Source: JBMNEH01 sp050948665 (GTDB taxonomy: Bacteria > Bacillota > Clostridia > Christensenellales > UMGS416). From it: 64,000 nt of DNA. Below are positions 53,412-63,355 of this stretch, one piece after another. The notes under the pieces were generated by a model. That model did no database searches. It had not been told where the DNA came from and worked only from the letters and a program-made list of their open reading frames with translations. How positions within the stretch are numbered: the stretch's first letter is position 1; each line of letters opens with the position of its first letter. Position numbers and translations under genes: made by a program. The stretch is from the NCBI GenBank assembly GCA_050948665.1, contig JBMNEH010000001.1:1178001-1242000 (forward strand). The letters are read 5' to 3'.

Positions 53412-53474
53412 ATAGAAAATTTCTACGGAGCCCAATAGGTAATCTTACACAAAGAAATGAAGAAATTTTTACTA

Positions 53475-53503
53475 TGTACAAGCTACCAATCATTCGGTAT
53501 AAT
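53475..53503 (+). promoter_or_regulatory. Probable promoter of the ABC exporter operon
   Basis: -35 TGTACA (53475-53480, weak), a 17-bp spacer and a perfect -10 TATAAT (53498-53503). Confidence 0.5.
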
Positions 53504-53554
53504 GTCAATAGATTGTTTTGCTCTAAAACAATAGATGTAAAAGGGAGATGTAGA

Positions 53555-55300
53555 ATGAAGGCACTGGAACCTTTCCTAAAAAAGTATGGATGGCGGTACC
53601 TACCCGGAATTCTCTTTTTGTTTTTAAGTTCTTGGATACAAACCCGCTCGCCTCTGGCCCTTGGAGAGGCAGTGGATCTGCTTTCTCATGAAAATCCGAT
53701 ATGGGAAAAAGTGCTGCATCAAGCCTGGCTTATTTTGTTGATTGCAGTGGGCGTTTTCATTACACGATTTATATGGCGCTATTTTATCATAGGCAACGCT
53801 CGCAATTGTGAACTTACGCTCAGAGAAGAGTTGTTCAAGAAGTACCAAAGCCTACCTCTTTCTTTTTTTTACAAGAATAAGAGCGGAGATTTAATGGCAT
53901 ATGCCATCAATGATATTAACGCAATCAGGATGACATTCGGTCCCGCGATATCCATGACGTTGACCGGGATTGGCACCTGTTTGTTTTCGCTGTTTTCTAT
54001 GGGGAAGACAGTTCCAGGAATGCTCTTGCTATATGTGATAATTCCTCTGCCTTTTGCCATGTCGGCAGTACTGTTCATCGGCAAAATTATTCGACAGAGG
54101 TTTGGTAAGGTGCAGAGGCTCTTTGCTTCAATTTCAGGCTATATTCAGGAGAGCATCGCAGGCATGCGTACGCTAAAAGCATTCGCCCGGGAGGAGGATC
54201 AGATTAAAGCTTTCGAACCGGAGAACAACGCTATGCGGGACGCGAATATCTCACTTACATATGCCTCCTCACTGATGAACCCTTTTATTCAGATTATCTT
54301 TGGCGCAAGCTTTATGATCTCCATCGGTTTGGGCGGGGGTATGGTAGCCCGCGGACAAATAACCTTGGGGGACTTTGTTGCCTTCAGTTCATACCTGACG
54401 ATGATGATGTTCCCGGTTATATCTATTGGTAGAATCAGCAACATAATGCAGAGAGGATTTGCTTCTGTGAAGCGCTTTAACGATATATTCAGCATTCCCA
54501 GCATACCAACATTTGAGCTCGGAGAAGCCAAGGAACCTGTGCAGGGAGATATTATTGTGAAGAATCTTTCTTTTTCCTATGGGGAAAGTCTACCAATTGT
54601 GCTTAATGATATCAGCTTTGCATTACCACAGGGCAAGGTTTTGGGCATTGTCGGTCCTACAGGGAGCGGAAAAAGCACGATTATATCTCTTTTGACAAAG
54701 GAATTTCCATCACGTGAGAATACGATATGGTTTGGCAACCAGGAGATTCATACCATACCCGCCCGAGCTCTGCGTGAGGAAATGGGCGTTGTGCCTCAGG
54801 ACAGTTTCCTCTTTAGTACAAGTATTAAGGAAAATATTCTGTTTTATCAACCCGGGGCCGGTAACCAAGAGATGCTTCAGGCCGCACATATCGCCGGACT
54901 GGATCGTGATTTGGCACAATTTTCCCAAGGATGGGATACAATCGTCGGTGAGAGGGGAAGCCACCTTTCCGGGGGGCAACAGCAGCGCGTCTCCATTGCG
55001 AGAGCATTGATTAGGAAGCCCCGGTATCTTTTCCTAGACGACTGTCTCAGCGCAGTGGACACAAAGACGGAGAGTGCTATATTAACGAACCTCAAGGAGA
55101 ATTTGCAATCTACTACGGCGATTATCGTTACACATAGACTTAGCGCTGTATTGGACGCAGACGAGATCCTTTATTTGGATGAGGGGCGTATTACCGAAAG
55201 AGGCTCTCATGCTGAATTAATGGCTCTTGGCGGCGCATATGCAGATTTGTTCCGGCAACAGAGTGAATCAAACCTCGGAGGACATGATGGCAAAGCTTAA
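53555..55300 (+). CDS. ABC exporter half-transporter, degenerate-site subunit (YheI/BmrC-like)
   Basis: About 581 residues: six membrane helices then an ATPase domain. Walker A is VGPTGSGKST and the signature LSGGQQQR is canonical. Walker B reads YLFLDDCLSAVD, with Asp where the catalytic Glu should be. This is the arrangement of the degenerate partner in heterodimeric exporters such as BmrCD or TM287/288. The ATG at 53555 has GGGAG 7 bp upstream. The gene for the second half overlaps its end. Substrate is probably a drug or lipid-like compound, but not determinable. Confidence 0.9.
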   Translation: MKALEPFLKKYGWRYLPGILFLFLSSWIQTRSPLALGEAVDLLSHENPIWEKVLHQAWLILLIAVGVFITRFIWRYFIIGNARNCELTLREELFKKYQSLPLSFFYKNKSGDLMAYAINDINAIRMTFGPAISMTLTGIGTCLFSLFSMGKTVPGMLLLYVIIPLPFAMSAVLFIGKIIRQRFGKVQRLFASISGYIQESIAGMRTLKAFAREEDQIKAFEPENNAMRDANISLTYASSLMNPFIQIIFGASFMISIGLGGGMVARGQITLGDFVAFSSYLTMMMFPVISIGRISNIMQRGFASVKRFNDIFSIPSIPTFELGEAKEPVQGDIIVKNLSFSYGESLPIVLNDISFALPQGKVLGIVGPTGSGKSTIISLLTKEFPSRENTIWFGNQEIHTIPARALREEMGVVPQDSFLFSTSIKENILFYQPGAGNQEMLQAAHIAGLDRDLAQFSQGWDTIVGERGSHLSGGQQQRVSIARALIRKPRYLFLDDCLSAVDTKTESAILTNLKENLQSTTAIIVTHRLSAVLDADEILYLDEGRITERGSHAELMALGGAYADLFRQQSESNLGGHDGKA

Positions 55301-57080
55301 TCAAGAGAAGAAACAGAATGTCCCTATAAAAGAACACAGCGTGTACAGACTTTTTCTGTTGGTATTCCCATACAAGAGACAGTTGGCGCTGATTTGTTTC
55401 TTAGTGTTGATTGCCAGCATTGCAGACCTGGCAACGCCATATCTTCTTCAATATCTGATTGATAATATACTTCCAAATCCCGAAATGCATCGATCTTTGA
55501 TTTTCTGGGGGATAGGAGTTGCCTACTTTATCATAACTGCGACTGGTACTTTGTGCGACATGGGTCAAGTAAGGTTACTGAGCAGACTGGTGCAAAAGCT
55601 ATTGGCGGAAATGCGAACCAGGGTTTTTCAGGCAATTATGCGTATGAAGCTGCCAACATTGGATAAATATGGAACAGGCAGGCTGATTACCCGTGCAACC
55701 AATGATGTGGAAGCACTCAATGAGTTTTACGGCGACGTGATGATCAATACGTTTAAGGACTTCATCGTACTCATTGGAATAACGATTGCTATGCTTGTGA
55801 TGGATTTACGTATGGCATTGGTTGCTTTCGCCGTGGTTCCCATCATATTTCTCATCGTAGTACTGGTAAAGAAGGTTTTACGCAATAATTTTGTGAAAAT
55901 GAAAGCTCTGATTTCAAGAATTAACGGTTTTTTTTCAGAGAATATTTCCGGATCCCGCGTTATTGCTTTATTTAATCGCCAGAAAAACAAATTGGAGGAG
56001 TTTAATGAATTAAACCGGGCTTATTACAGGACTACAATGATACAAGTCACTTTAAATTCAGTCCTTCGCCCGATCATGGAAGTTATCAACTCCCTGGCAA
56101 TTGCCATTTTAGTCGGTTTCGGCTACTTCGGTATAACGGGCGGTTGGTTGAAAGTGGGCGTTTTGTACGCATTTACAACTTATGTAAAAAAGTTCTTCCA
56201 GCCCATCAATAACCTTGCGGATATGTTTAACACCATACAGTCCGCCATTGTATCAGCAGACCGTATTTTTGAAATCCTGGATCAAAAAGACGCGCAGGAA
56301 AATATTCAGAAAGGCAGCTACCGGCAGCTTGTTATAGGACGCATTGAATTTGACCATGTTTGGTTCGCCTACATCGATAATGAATGGGTGCTCCAAGATG
56401 TATCATTTACTATCGAACCCGGACAAAAAGCAGCTTTTGTGGGCGCAACAGGTGCGGGAAAGACGACGATCATCAACCTGATATCCAAATTCTATATACC
56501 GCAAAAAGGTGAAATTCGTATTGACGGGGTACCGTTAAATGATTGGCAGACTGAAACTCTCCGACGAAGCGTATCGGTAGTACTTCAAGACGTGTTCCTG
56601 TTTTCAGGCACCATTAGAGATAACATATCCATCCATGCACCGCTAACGGATTCAGAGATACAAAACGCATTATCGCTATCTATGGCGTCCGAATTTGTAG
56701 AACACTTGCCGGGTGGATATAATGCACAGTTAACAGAGAGAGGGTCGACTCTTTCAACCGGGCAGAGGCAGCTTTTGTGTTTTGCCAGGGCAATAGCACA
56801 TGATCCGGCAATTCTTGTGTTGGATGAGGCGACGGCACATATCGATACAAATACTGAGCGGCTGATACAGGCTTCGATACAGAGTATATCGAAAAACCGA
56901 ACCGCGATTTTTATCGCTCACCGCCTGTCAACAATTCGGAGTTGTGACTGTATCTATGTCATTCAACGAGGAAGAATTATAGAATCAGGAAATCATACAA
57001 GTTTGATGGAGAAGAAGGGTGTCTACTATACCCTTGTAGAAACACAGCACGCACTTGTTGGCGATAATCCCGAGGATTGA
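55284..57080 (+). CDS. ABC exporter half-transporter, catalytic subunit (YheH/BmrD-like)
   Basis: About 598 residues: six membrane helices and an ATPase domain with Walker A VGATGAGKTT. Walker B ILVLDEATAHID has the catalytic Glu. The signature motif is LSTGQ rather than LSGGQ. This complements the first subunit: the canonical site would combine this Walker B with the partner's LSGGQ. Adjacent ATGs at 55284 and 55287 both follow CGGAGGAC; either may start. It overlaps the upstream gene by 17 bp. Confidence 0.91.
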   Translation: MMAKLNQEKKQNVPIKEHSVYRLFLLVFPYKRQLALICFLVLIASIADLATPYLLQYLIDNILPNPEMHRSLIFWGIGVAYFIITATGTLCDMGQVRLLSRLVQKLLAEMRTRVFQAIMRMKLPTLDKYGTGRLITRATNDVEALNEFYGDVMINTFKDFIVLIGITIAMLVMDLRMALVAFAVVPIIFLIVVLVKKVLRNNFVKMKALISRINGFFSENISGSRVIALFNRQKNKLEEFNELNRAYYRTTMIQVTLNSVLRPIMEVINSLAIAILVGFGYFGITGGWLKVGVLYAFTTYVKKFFQPINNLADMFNTIQSAIVSADRIFEILDQKDAQENIQKGSYRQLVIGRIEFDHVWFAYIDNEWVLQDVSFTIEPGQKAAFVGATGAGKTTIINLISKFYIPQKGEIRIDGVPLNDWQTETLRRSVSVVLQDVFLFSGTIRDNISIHAPLTDSEIQNALSLSMASEFVEHLPGGYNAQLTERGSTLSTGQRQLLCFARAIAHDPAILVLDEATAHIDTNTERLIQASIQSISKNRTAIFIAHRLSTIRSCDCIYVIQRGRIIESGNHTSLMEKKGVYYTLVETQHALVGDNPED

Positions 57081-57088
57081 TATACCGG

Positions 57089-57114
57089 ACGGCCGCCGAG
57101 GCGGCCGTTCTTGC
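57089..57114 (+). terminator. Terminator after the ABC exporter genes
   Basis: An 8-bp stem ACGGCCGC/GCGGCCGT (57089-57108 with loop) followed by TTCTTG; the T tract is short. Confidence 0.65.
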
Positions 57115-57199
57115 TTGGAATGATTTTTTTGCAATCGGTAGAAAACTCTAAACGAGTGTGTTATACTATGCGTGTACGAAAGCCTCGGAATCACAAACA

Positions 57200-57223
57200 G
57201 TACGAGTGAGTAACGTACGAGTG
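57200..57223 (+). repeat. Direct repeat GTACGAGTG upstream of cdaA
   Basis: GTACGAGTG occurs at 57200-57208 and 57215-57223, with a partial GTACGA at 57174-57179. They follow a TATACT box (57162-57167) whose -35 is poor. Possibly an operator; otherwise 57115-57375 shows nothing clear. Confidence 0.4.
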
Positions 57224-57375
57224 GAAATTCTTACAATCTGAAAGGTTGCGGTAATTGTCAAGCAAATGACATAAGCAGGCAATTCTATAAGTTTTTATTA
57301 AACAATAGAGCAGGATATTCAGAAGTTGCGTTATTTTGGAGAATAACAGGACAGAGCCTGTGAAATGAGGGGAAA

Positions 57376-58236
57376 TTGAGTTTTTTTAGAGAAACGTGGC
57401 AATCGATTTCGTCTGTGATGATGCAATTCACGGTTCGAGATCTCATAGATATTATCCTCGTTGCCTTTTTAGTATATAGTTTAATAAAATTGACAGCCAA
57501 AACCAGAGCTTTCCAGGTACTGAAAGGTTTGGGAATACTGCTGGTCGCCTCTCAGATCACCCGTTGGGTGGGTTTATCGGCTGTGACATGGCTTTTTGAC
57601 TATGTAATCAATAACCTGGCTATCGTTCTGGTGATCATATTCCAGCCGGAGTTCCGCCGTATGCTGGAGCAGATTGGACAAGGCAAATTCTTCCTTGGCG
57701 GTTTTAATACGCAGTACAGACAAACGCGGGCCGACTACATACGCGGCGTTAATGAAATCATTCATGCTGTTTATAATATGTCCCAAAGTCACACCGGTGC
57801 ATTGATTGTTATCCAGCGCCAAAGTAATCTCAATGATATTGCTGAAAGCGGTGTCGCAATAGACGGGCAAGTCTCGCGCGCTTTGCTTGAAAATATTTTT
57901 GTACAGAATACCCCGCTGCATGACGGCGCCGTCATTATACGTGACAATGTGATTGTTGCCGCAGGCTGCCTCCTTCCCAATACCTCCAGCAGAGAAATAT
58001 CCCAGGATATGGGAACGCGACACAGAGCTGCGATGGGTATCAGTGAAGTGACGGACGCTTTTGTCATCGTTGTCTCTGAGGAGACCGGCATCGTATCCAT
58101 GGTAGAGGAAGGATCTATGACACGGAGATTAAGCGCCGATACGCTGCGTTTACGTTTGATGGAGTTTTATGTTCCCCCGGAAAAGAAAGATAGTTTTGCA
58201 AACCTCTTCCGCAGGAAGGAGGGGCAGAATAAATGA
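57376..58236 (+). CDS. cdaA: Diadenylate cyclase CdaA
   Basis: 286 residues: three N-terminal membrane helices and a DAC domain. It makes cyclic di-AMP from two ATP. The catalytic motifs HDGAVII and RHRAAMG are intact. The TTG start has GAGGGG upstream. It overlaps cdaR by 4 bp, the usual operon. Confidence 0.95.
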   Translation: MSFFRETWQSISSVMMQFTVRDLIDIILVAFLVYSLIKLTAKTRAFQVLKGLGILLVASQITRWVGLSAVTWLFDYVINNLAIVLVIIFQPEFRRMLEQIGQGKFFLGGFNTQYRQTRADYIRGVNEIIHAVYNMSQSHTGALIVIQRQSNLNDIAESGVAIDGQVSRALLENIFVQNTPLHDGAVIIRDNVIVAAGCLLPNTSSREISQDMGTRHRAAMGISEVTDAFVIVVSEETGIVSMVEEGSMTRRLSADTLRLRLMEFYVPPEKKDSFANLFRRKEGQNK

Positions 58237-59540
58237 AACAGAAATTGACACGCTTCCTACACGCATTTGTTGCTGCGATGAAATCACTCTGGGAAATTGC
58301 TTCAAGACACTGGGTATTGAAGTTGCTTTCCATCGTATTCGCTGTATTGATATGGAATTTCGTGCTTGTACAGACAAACCCCAACCGTGTTGTCAGAGTA
58401 TCTGATATCGGGGTCACGATTCAAAACGAATCGATGCTTGCCGCTAACGGACTGACCCTTGCAGAACCCTATGATTTCGTAATAGGCAATATTTGGGTTG
58501 CTCTGGAGGTGCCGCTGAATGAAGTGGACAGGGCAGCACAGTCCGTAACAGCCTGGATTGATTTGCGGAATATCACACAAACCGGTACAGTTACGGTACC
58601 TATTCATGTGTCAACCACCACAAGCGGGACGGTTGTGAACAAATCAATGGACACAATACAACTCCAGGTGGAGAAGCTGGAAAACAGGACCTTTTCAGTA
58701 GAGATGGTCGGTACGGGATCGCTGCCTGATGGGTATTACATCGATAGTTATACCGTTTCACCGCAAACCGTTTCAATAAAAGGTCCGGAATCCATGTTGA
58801 ATATTATTGATAAGGTATATGTGTCTTTACCTTTGGAAGAAATTTCCGGCAGTTACTCCGGCATTCATTCTGTATTATTGACTGACGCTGAAGGACGAAT
58901 TTTAGACGATACACAGCTTTCTATAACCAACAAAGACAGCATCAGCCTTAAAATGACCGTGTATTTGCAGAAAACCCTGGAAATACTGTTGGATGATGCC
59001 CTGATAGGCAGAGAAGATATTCCGGAGGGTTATGAACTTACCTCTATAACAACCCGACCAATCTCTGTCAGCGTATATGGGAACCCTGATGTCGTGGCTG
59101 CAATGAACGGGGTGAACATTGCAACAGTGGACTTGAAAGGATTAAGTACGGATCAGATTTTTGAAAGAAAACTAAAACTGCCGGCTGGGGTACAATGCAA
59201 CGAGATATCCTCAGTAGATGTGATAATACGTATCTCCGAAAAAACTACAACACGAACGATTTCTGATGTCCAAGTCCGATACAGCCGTCTGCCTTCCGGT
59301 TATGTGTTAACAGATCCACTGCCTGCATCTGTTACCGTGCAGATAACCGGACCCGAAAAGCTGGTAAACTCCATGACAGCGGCCAGCATTTTAGTGAGCG
59401 CCGATTTGAGTTCCTGTGTAGCGGGGGAGAATGATGTGGAACTTATTGCAACCGTTGATTCGAGATACCGGGTTACTGAGATCATTATTACTCCTGTATC
59501 TGTAAAAGCAAATGTCTCTGACATAGCCGGGAAAGGCTAA
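58233..59540 (+). CDS. cdaR: CdaA regulator CdaR (YbbR-domain protein)
   Basis: 435 residues: one N-terminal membrane helix (about 27-47) and about four extracellular YbbR repeats (strands such as PQTVSIKGPESML and PISVSVYGNPDVV, ending PASVTVQITGPEKLV). In Bacillus and Listeria it binds CdaA and modulates c-di-AMP synthesis. The glmM that often follows is not here; a phosphohexomutase lies 40 kb away. Confidence 0.92.
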   Translation: MKQKLTRFLHAFVAAMKSLWEIASRHWVLKLLSIVFAVLIWNFVLVQTNPNRVVRVSDIGVTIQNESMLAANGLTLAEPYDFVIGNIWVALEVPLNEVDRAAQSVTAWIDLRNITQTGTVTVPIHVSTTTSGTVVNKSMDTIQLQVEKLENRTFSVEMVGTGSLPDGYYIDSYTVSPQTVSIKGPESMLNIIDKVYVSLPLEEISGSYSGIHSVLLTDAEGRILDDTQLSITNKDSISLKMTVYLQKTLEILLDDALIGREDIPEGYELTSITTRPISVSVYGNPDVVAAMNGVNIATVDLKGLSTDQIFERKLKLPAGVQCNEISSVDVIIRISEKTTTRTISDVQVRYSRLPSGYVLTDPLPASVTVQITGPEKLVNSMTAASILVSADLSSCVAGENDVELIATVDSRYRVTEIIITPVSVKANVSDIAGKG

Positions 59541-59543
59541 TAC

Positions 59544-61133
59544 ATGATAGAATTGAAGGGATTACGTACTGCACCGGAGTGCAACAGTATAAGCGAACTT
59601 CGGATCGAAGCAGCACGTAAACTCTGTATATCTCCGGAAAACATACAAAGAGTAACGATTCTTCGCCGTTCAATTGACGCAAGGAAGCAAGGTCGTATCC
59701 GGTTGGAATATACTCTGCTATTGGAGCTTTCAAAAGGAGAAGACGCCGTATTACGCAGAGAGGCCGGAGCTTCGATTTACAGAGATGTGGGCCTCCCTAC
59801 AATACTGCCAGGGAACAAGCCGATGAAAGGAAGGCCGGTGGTTGTGGGGATGGGGCCAGCAGGTCTTTTTGCGGCGATAACTCTGGCAAAGGCGGGATAC
59901 TCTCCAATAGTATTGGAAAGAGGCGCGCCGATGGAGGAACGTATAGCCCTGGTGCAGCATTATTTTTCTGGTGGCATCCTGAATCCTGAAGCAAATGTGG
60001 CCTTTGGAGAAGGAGGCGCCGGCACGTTTTCCGATGGAAAACTGACCACACGAATAAAAGATCCCCTATGCAGAGAGGTTTTGGAAGCTTTTGTCTCCTC
60101 AGGTGCTGATCCGGACATATTATATCAGCAGAAAGCACATATAGGCACCGATGTGCTCCGGCGGATATTGCCGAATCTCAGAAAACATTTGATTGCATCG
60201 GGCGGAGAGGTTAGATTCTATTCCTGTGCCGACAAAATTCTGACATCGGGCGGACGCCTTATAGGCTTAGAGATATCTGACGGTACGACTCTTGATACAA
60301 GGACAGCGATTTGGGCGACAGGTCATTCTGCCCGAGACAGTTATCGAATGCTGGAGCAGTTAATACCGTTGGAAGCTAAGTCATCTGCTATGGGTATTCG
60401 AATAGAACACTTGCAGTCCTGGTTGGACGCCTGCCGATACGGAAAGTATGCGGGAAATCCGGTTCTGGGCCCCGCTGATTATCACCTCAATTTGACTATT
60501 GGAGACAGGGGTGTTTACTCTTTTTGCATGTGTCCGGGTGGTGTGGTTGTAAATGCATCCCACGAGGCCGAATCCATTTGTGTGAACGGTATGAGTTTGA
60601 GGGCCAGGGATGGAGACCAATGCAATGCTGCAATTGTAGTACAAGTCAGCCCTCGTGATTATGGGGACGATGGAAACAGCGCTCTTTCCGGCCTGGTTTA
60701 TCAGGAAAGAATGGAACGTGTTGCATTTGTTCAAGGAGAGGGGTTGCCGCCCGCCCAGCGACTGGAGGATTTTCTTGCAGGAAGAAAAAGTCATTCCTTT
60801 GGCAGCATAAAACCGACTGTTCGTCCCGGCGCAACACCGACGAATGTATACAGCCTCTTACCTCCGGAAATAGGGGAATCTATAAAAGCCTCAATACCGT
60901 TTATGGAGCAAAAGCTGCCGGGGTTTGCATTTCCCGATGCTGTTATAACCGGTGTGGAAACAAGGACTTCTTCGCCTGTACGAATTCCGCGAGGCGCAAA
61001 CGGGTGTGCTGAAGGCATGGAAGGTTTATATCCTGTCGGCGAAGGCGCGGGTTATGCAGGAGGCATCATGTCCTCCGCCGTAGATGGCATTCGTGCTGCC
61101 CGCCAATTAATTTCTGCCTACCAAAGACCATAG
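59544..61133 (+). CDS. FAD-dependent oxidoreductase of the COG2509 family
   Basis: 529 residues, cytoplasmic. After a ~90-residue N-terminal domain comes the dinucleotide fold VVVGMGPAGLFAAITLAKAG. It also has the family motif AFGEGGAGTFSDGKLTTR and the C-terminal GEGAGYAGGIMSSAVDGIRAA. Such proteins are called uncharacterised FAD-dependent dehydrogenases; substrate unknown. It starts 3 bp after cdaR and may share its transcript. Confidence 0.92.
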   Translation: MIELKGLRTAPECNSISELRIEAARKLCISPENIQRVTILRRSIDARKQGRIRLEYTLLLELSKGEDAVLRREAGASIYRDVGLPTILPGNKPMKGRPVVVGMGPAGLFAAITLAKAGYSPIVLERGAPMEERIALVQHYFSGGILNPEANVAFGEGGAGTFSDGKLTTRIKDPLCREVLEAFVSSGADPDILYQQKAHIGTDVLRRILPNLRKHLIASGGEVRFYSCADKILTSGGRLIGLEISDGTTLDTRTAIWATGHSARDSYRMLEQLIPLEAKSSAMGIRIEHLQSWLDACRYGKYAGNPVLGPADYHLNLTIGDRGVYSFCMCPGGVVVNASHEAESICVNGMSLRARDGDQCNAAIVVQVSPRDYGDDGNSALSGLVYQERMERVAFVQGEGLPPAQRLEDFLAGRKSHSFGSIKPTVRPGATPTNVYSLLPPEIGESIKASIPFMEQKLPGFAFPDAVITGVETRTSSPVRIPRGANGCAEGMEGLYPVGEGAGYAGGIMSSAVDGIRAARQLISAYQRP

Positions 61134-61142
61134 GAGATGTCA

Positions 61143-61409
61143 ATGCAATTCCTTAAAGATATGTATCATCTGATTACTCTATTTTACAACCAAAGCGTCA
61201 TTGATAAGACAATCGGTGTAAGTGTCAAGGCAATCATGGAGGGGAGTGGGAGGAACCTGGGTATAAAGCTGCTGTCAGCAGCACTGGTGATGTTGGCAGC
61301 AGGTTTGCTTATTGATTATATTTTATATTTCACACGGAATGATGTACGCTTCAGCCAGTCTGGTCTGATCGAGAAAATTCTCGCAAGAATAAAGAAAAGG
61401 ATAGTTTGA
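61143..61409 (+). CDS. Small single-helix membrane protein, function unknown
   Basis: 88 residues from the ATG at 61143, chosen because AGGAG is 6 bp upstream; another ATG at 61137 is too close to it. One hydrophobic helix (about 40-60, LLSAALVMLAAGLLIDYIL) is followed by a basic tail (KKRIV). No family recognised. It lies tightly between the flavoprotein and ATPase genes. Confidence 0.72.
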   Translation: MQFLKDMYHLITLFYNQSVIDKTIGVSVKAIMEGSGRNLGIKLLSAALVMLAAGLLIDYILYFTRNDVRFSQSGLIEKILARIKKRIV

Positions 61410-61416
61410 GAATTTC

Positions 61417-62109
61417 GTGGCAACATTAGAAATCCTTATCGGCCATTACGGCAGCGGAAAGACAGAGATCGCACTGAATCGGGCACTGTCCTGCGCAGCC
61501 GCCGGGGAGAAAGTGACATTGGTGGATTTAGATATTGTGAACCCCTACTTTCGATCCGGAGAACAGCGCTCTCTTTTGGAATCGAACGGAATAACGGTTA
61601 TTCGTCCGGTATTTGAGGGAACAAATCTTGATATTCCCTCCTTGCCTGCAGAGGTTCAGGGAGTATTTACCGGCATAGCAGGCCGTGTATTGATTGATGT
61701 GGGCGGAGACCCTGCAGGCGCGGCTGTTTTAGGCAGATATGCTACTTTTTTCAGAGGTGCAAATCATCAGGTATTGGTGGTATGTAACACCTGCCGGCCA
61801 TGGTCCACCAGCGTGGAAGAAATCTGCTGGATGACAAAAGAGATTGCACAAAGAGCGAGAATGCCTCTTACGGGCTTTATCCATAATACGAATTTAGCAT
61901 GGGCTTCGGAGCCGGAGAGTTTTATACGCGGGGATACTTTATTGCGAAAAGCGGGGGAGGAGATGCGCCTACCTGTGCTGAGGAGCTATGCATTGCCTCA
62001 GGTTATTGCCGCTCTTCCTTCAGATTTCAAAGAAAGGCTCGGAGATACACTGTTGCCCCTCACACTTTATATGCGCCCGGAATGGCTGGATGAGGATTCT
62101 CATGCCTGA
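61417..62109 (+). CDS. P-loop ATPase (MinD/ParA-like nucleotide-binding protein)
   Basis: 230 residues, cytoplasmic. Walker A-type loop IGHYGSGKTEIALN, switch region VDLDIVNPYFRSGEQ and VLIDVGGDPAG resemble the SIMIBI (MinD/ParA/CobQ) class. Function unknown. The GTG start has a weak ribosome binding site. Its last 8 bp overlap the following glycosyltransferase gene. Confidence 0.82.
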   Translation: MATLEILIGHYGSGKTEIALNRALSCAAAGEKVTLVDLDIVNPYFRSGEQRSLLESNGITVIRPVFEGTNLDIPSLPAEVQGVFTGIAGRVLIDVGGDPAGAAVLGRYATFFRGANHQVLVVCNTCRPWSTSVEEICWMTKEIAQRARMPLTGFIHNTNLAWASEPESFIRGDTLLRKAGEEMRLPVLRSYALPQVIAALPSDFKERLGDTLLPLTLYMRPEWLDEDSHA

Positions 62110-63355
62110 TTGGATAATATGGGTAATCAGAATCTTTATCTGGTTTTCTTTTGGCAGCGGGATCATACTCATGATAAACCGGATTCGACTGGATAACGGA
62201 ATCGGAATTCCATTGCTGCCGGTTCCTGTAAATATCCGGTTCTCTTTAAGAACCGTTCTGCTACTTATCGGGGTGGCTCTCGCCAGCCGCGGGCTGGTTG
62301 CGGCGCTTGGTTTTTTGACCCATCCCGGCAGTACATTGTCAGATTTATGGAACCGGTGGGATGCGCCTCATTACCTGACGATTGCTTCAGAAGGTTATAC
62401 CGCAGATACCAGCTTGGGTGATAATCATCTGTTTATTGTATTCTATCCGCTCTATCCGTGGCTTGTGCGCCTACTTGGCGGCGGTTTTACCGGGGCTACA
62501 GTGGTCAGCTGGGCAGCATTGGCCGTAGCCTGTGTGCTGCTTTGGTACTGGTGCGAAGAGAATACCCCGGGGGACGGAGGCTGGGCAGCTTCAATGTTGC
62601 TGACCTTTCCGACAGGTGTTTTTTTAGGTGCACCTTATACGGAGAGCCTATTTCTGCTTACCTCTATCGGTTGCCTTTGGAGTCTTCGGCGGAGAAAGTT
62701 TTGGGCGTCAGGGTTGTTTGGTTTTGCGGCGGCTCTTACGCGCAACCTGGGCATACTTCTTGCGTTGCCGTATGTGATTACATATCTCCTGCACCACCGA
62801 CTTTTAGGCAGCAATTGGAAAGAAGCCTGGAAAGACTGGAAAAAACCCCGCATTTGCCTTGACAGATTGGCGGGAATTTTCTTCGGGTTAATTATTTTAT
62901 CCGGATTCGGTATGTATTTGGGCTTGAATTATTACATATATGGCGATGCGTTAAAGTTTCTTGAGATTCAAAAATCTCATTGGCATCAGAGCATTGGCTC
63001 GCCTTTGAATACTTTTTCCTATACCATTATCAATGCACAGCAAACGGACGACTGGGTCAAGTACATGTGGATACCACAGCTGGGGTGGATGATAGCCAGC
63101 CTCTTGCTACTGCCCGGTTTTATGAAAAAGCTGCCCCTAGCAGAGGCAGCATACACAGTTGTATATATCTTTGTGGCCATGTCTCCCACATGGTTACTAA
63201 GTTTTCCACGATATTTAATGGGGATGGCCACGCTGTATCCCGGTCTGATCAAATTACTGAAACGGCCTTGGATGCGTTGGGCCTGGTGTATCATCATGGG
63301 CGCTTGGATGTGCTGGTGGTCGATCCTTTTCTGCGACGGAAAGCCGATACTTTAG
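62102..63355 (+). CDS. PIG-V-like mannosyltransferase family membrane protein
   Basis: 417 residues with about ten membrane helices, GT-C fold. The motif WNRWDAPHYLTIASEGY and FYPLYPWLVRLL match the Mannosyl_trans2/PIG-V family. These use lipid-linked sugars at the outer face of the membrane. The ATG at 62102 overlaps the upstream stop and has GAGG 6 bp ahead. Its stop overlaps the converging pseudouridine synthase gene by 4 bp. Confidence 0.88.
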   Translation: MPDWIIWVIRIFIWFSFGSGIILMINRIRLDNGIGIPLLPVPVNIRFSLRTVLLLIGVALASRGLVAALGFLTHPGSTLSDLWNRWDAPHYLTIASEGYTADTSLGDNHLFIVFYPLYPWLVRLLGGGFTGATVVSWAALAVACVLLWYWCEENTPGDGGWAASMLLTFPTGVFLGAPYTESLFLLTSIGCLWSLRRRKFWASGLFGFAAALTRNLGILLALPYVITYLLHHRLLGSNWKEAWKDWKKPRICLDRLAGIFFGLIILSGFGMYLGLNYYIYGDALKFLEIQKSHWHQSIGSPLNTFSYTIINAQQTDDWVKYMWIPQLGWMIASLLLLPGFMKKLPLAEAAYTVVYIFVAMSPTWLLSFPRYLMGMATLYPGLIKLLKRPWMRWAWCIIMGAWMCWWSILFCDGKPIL

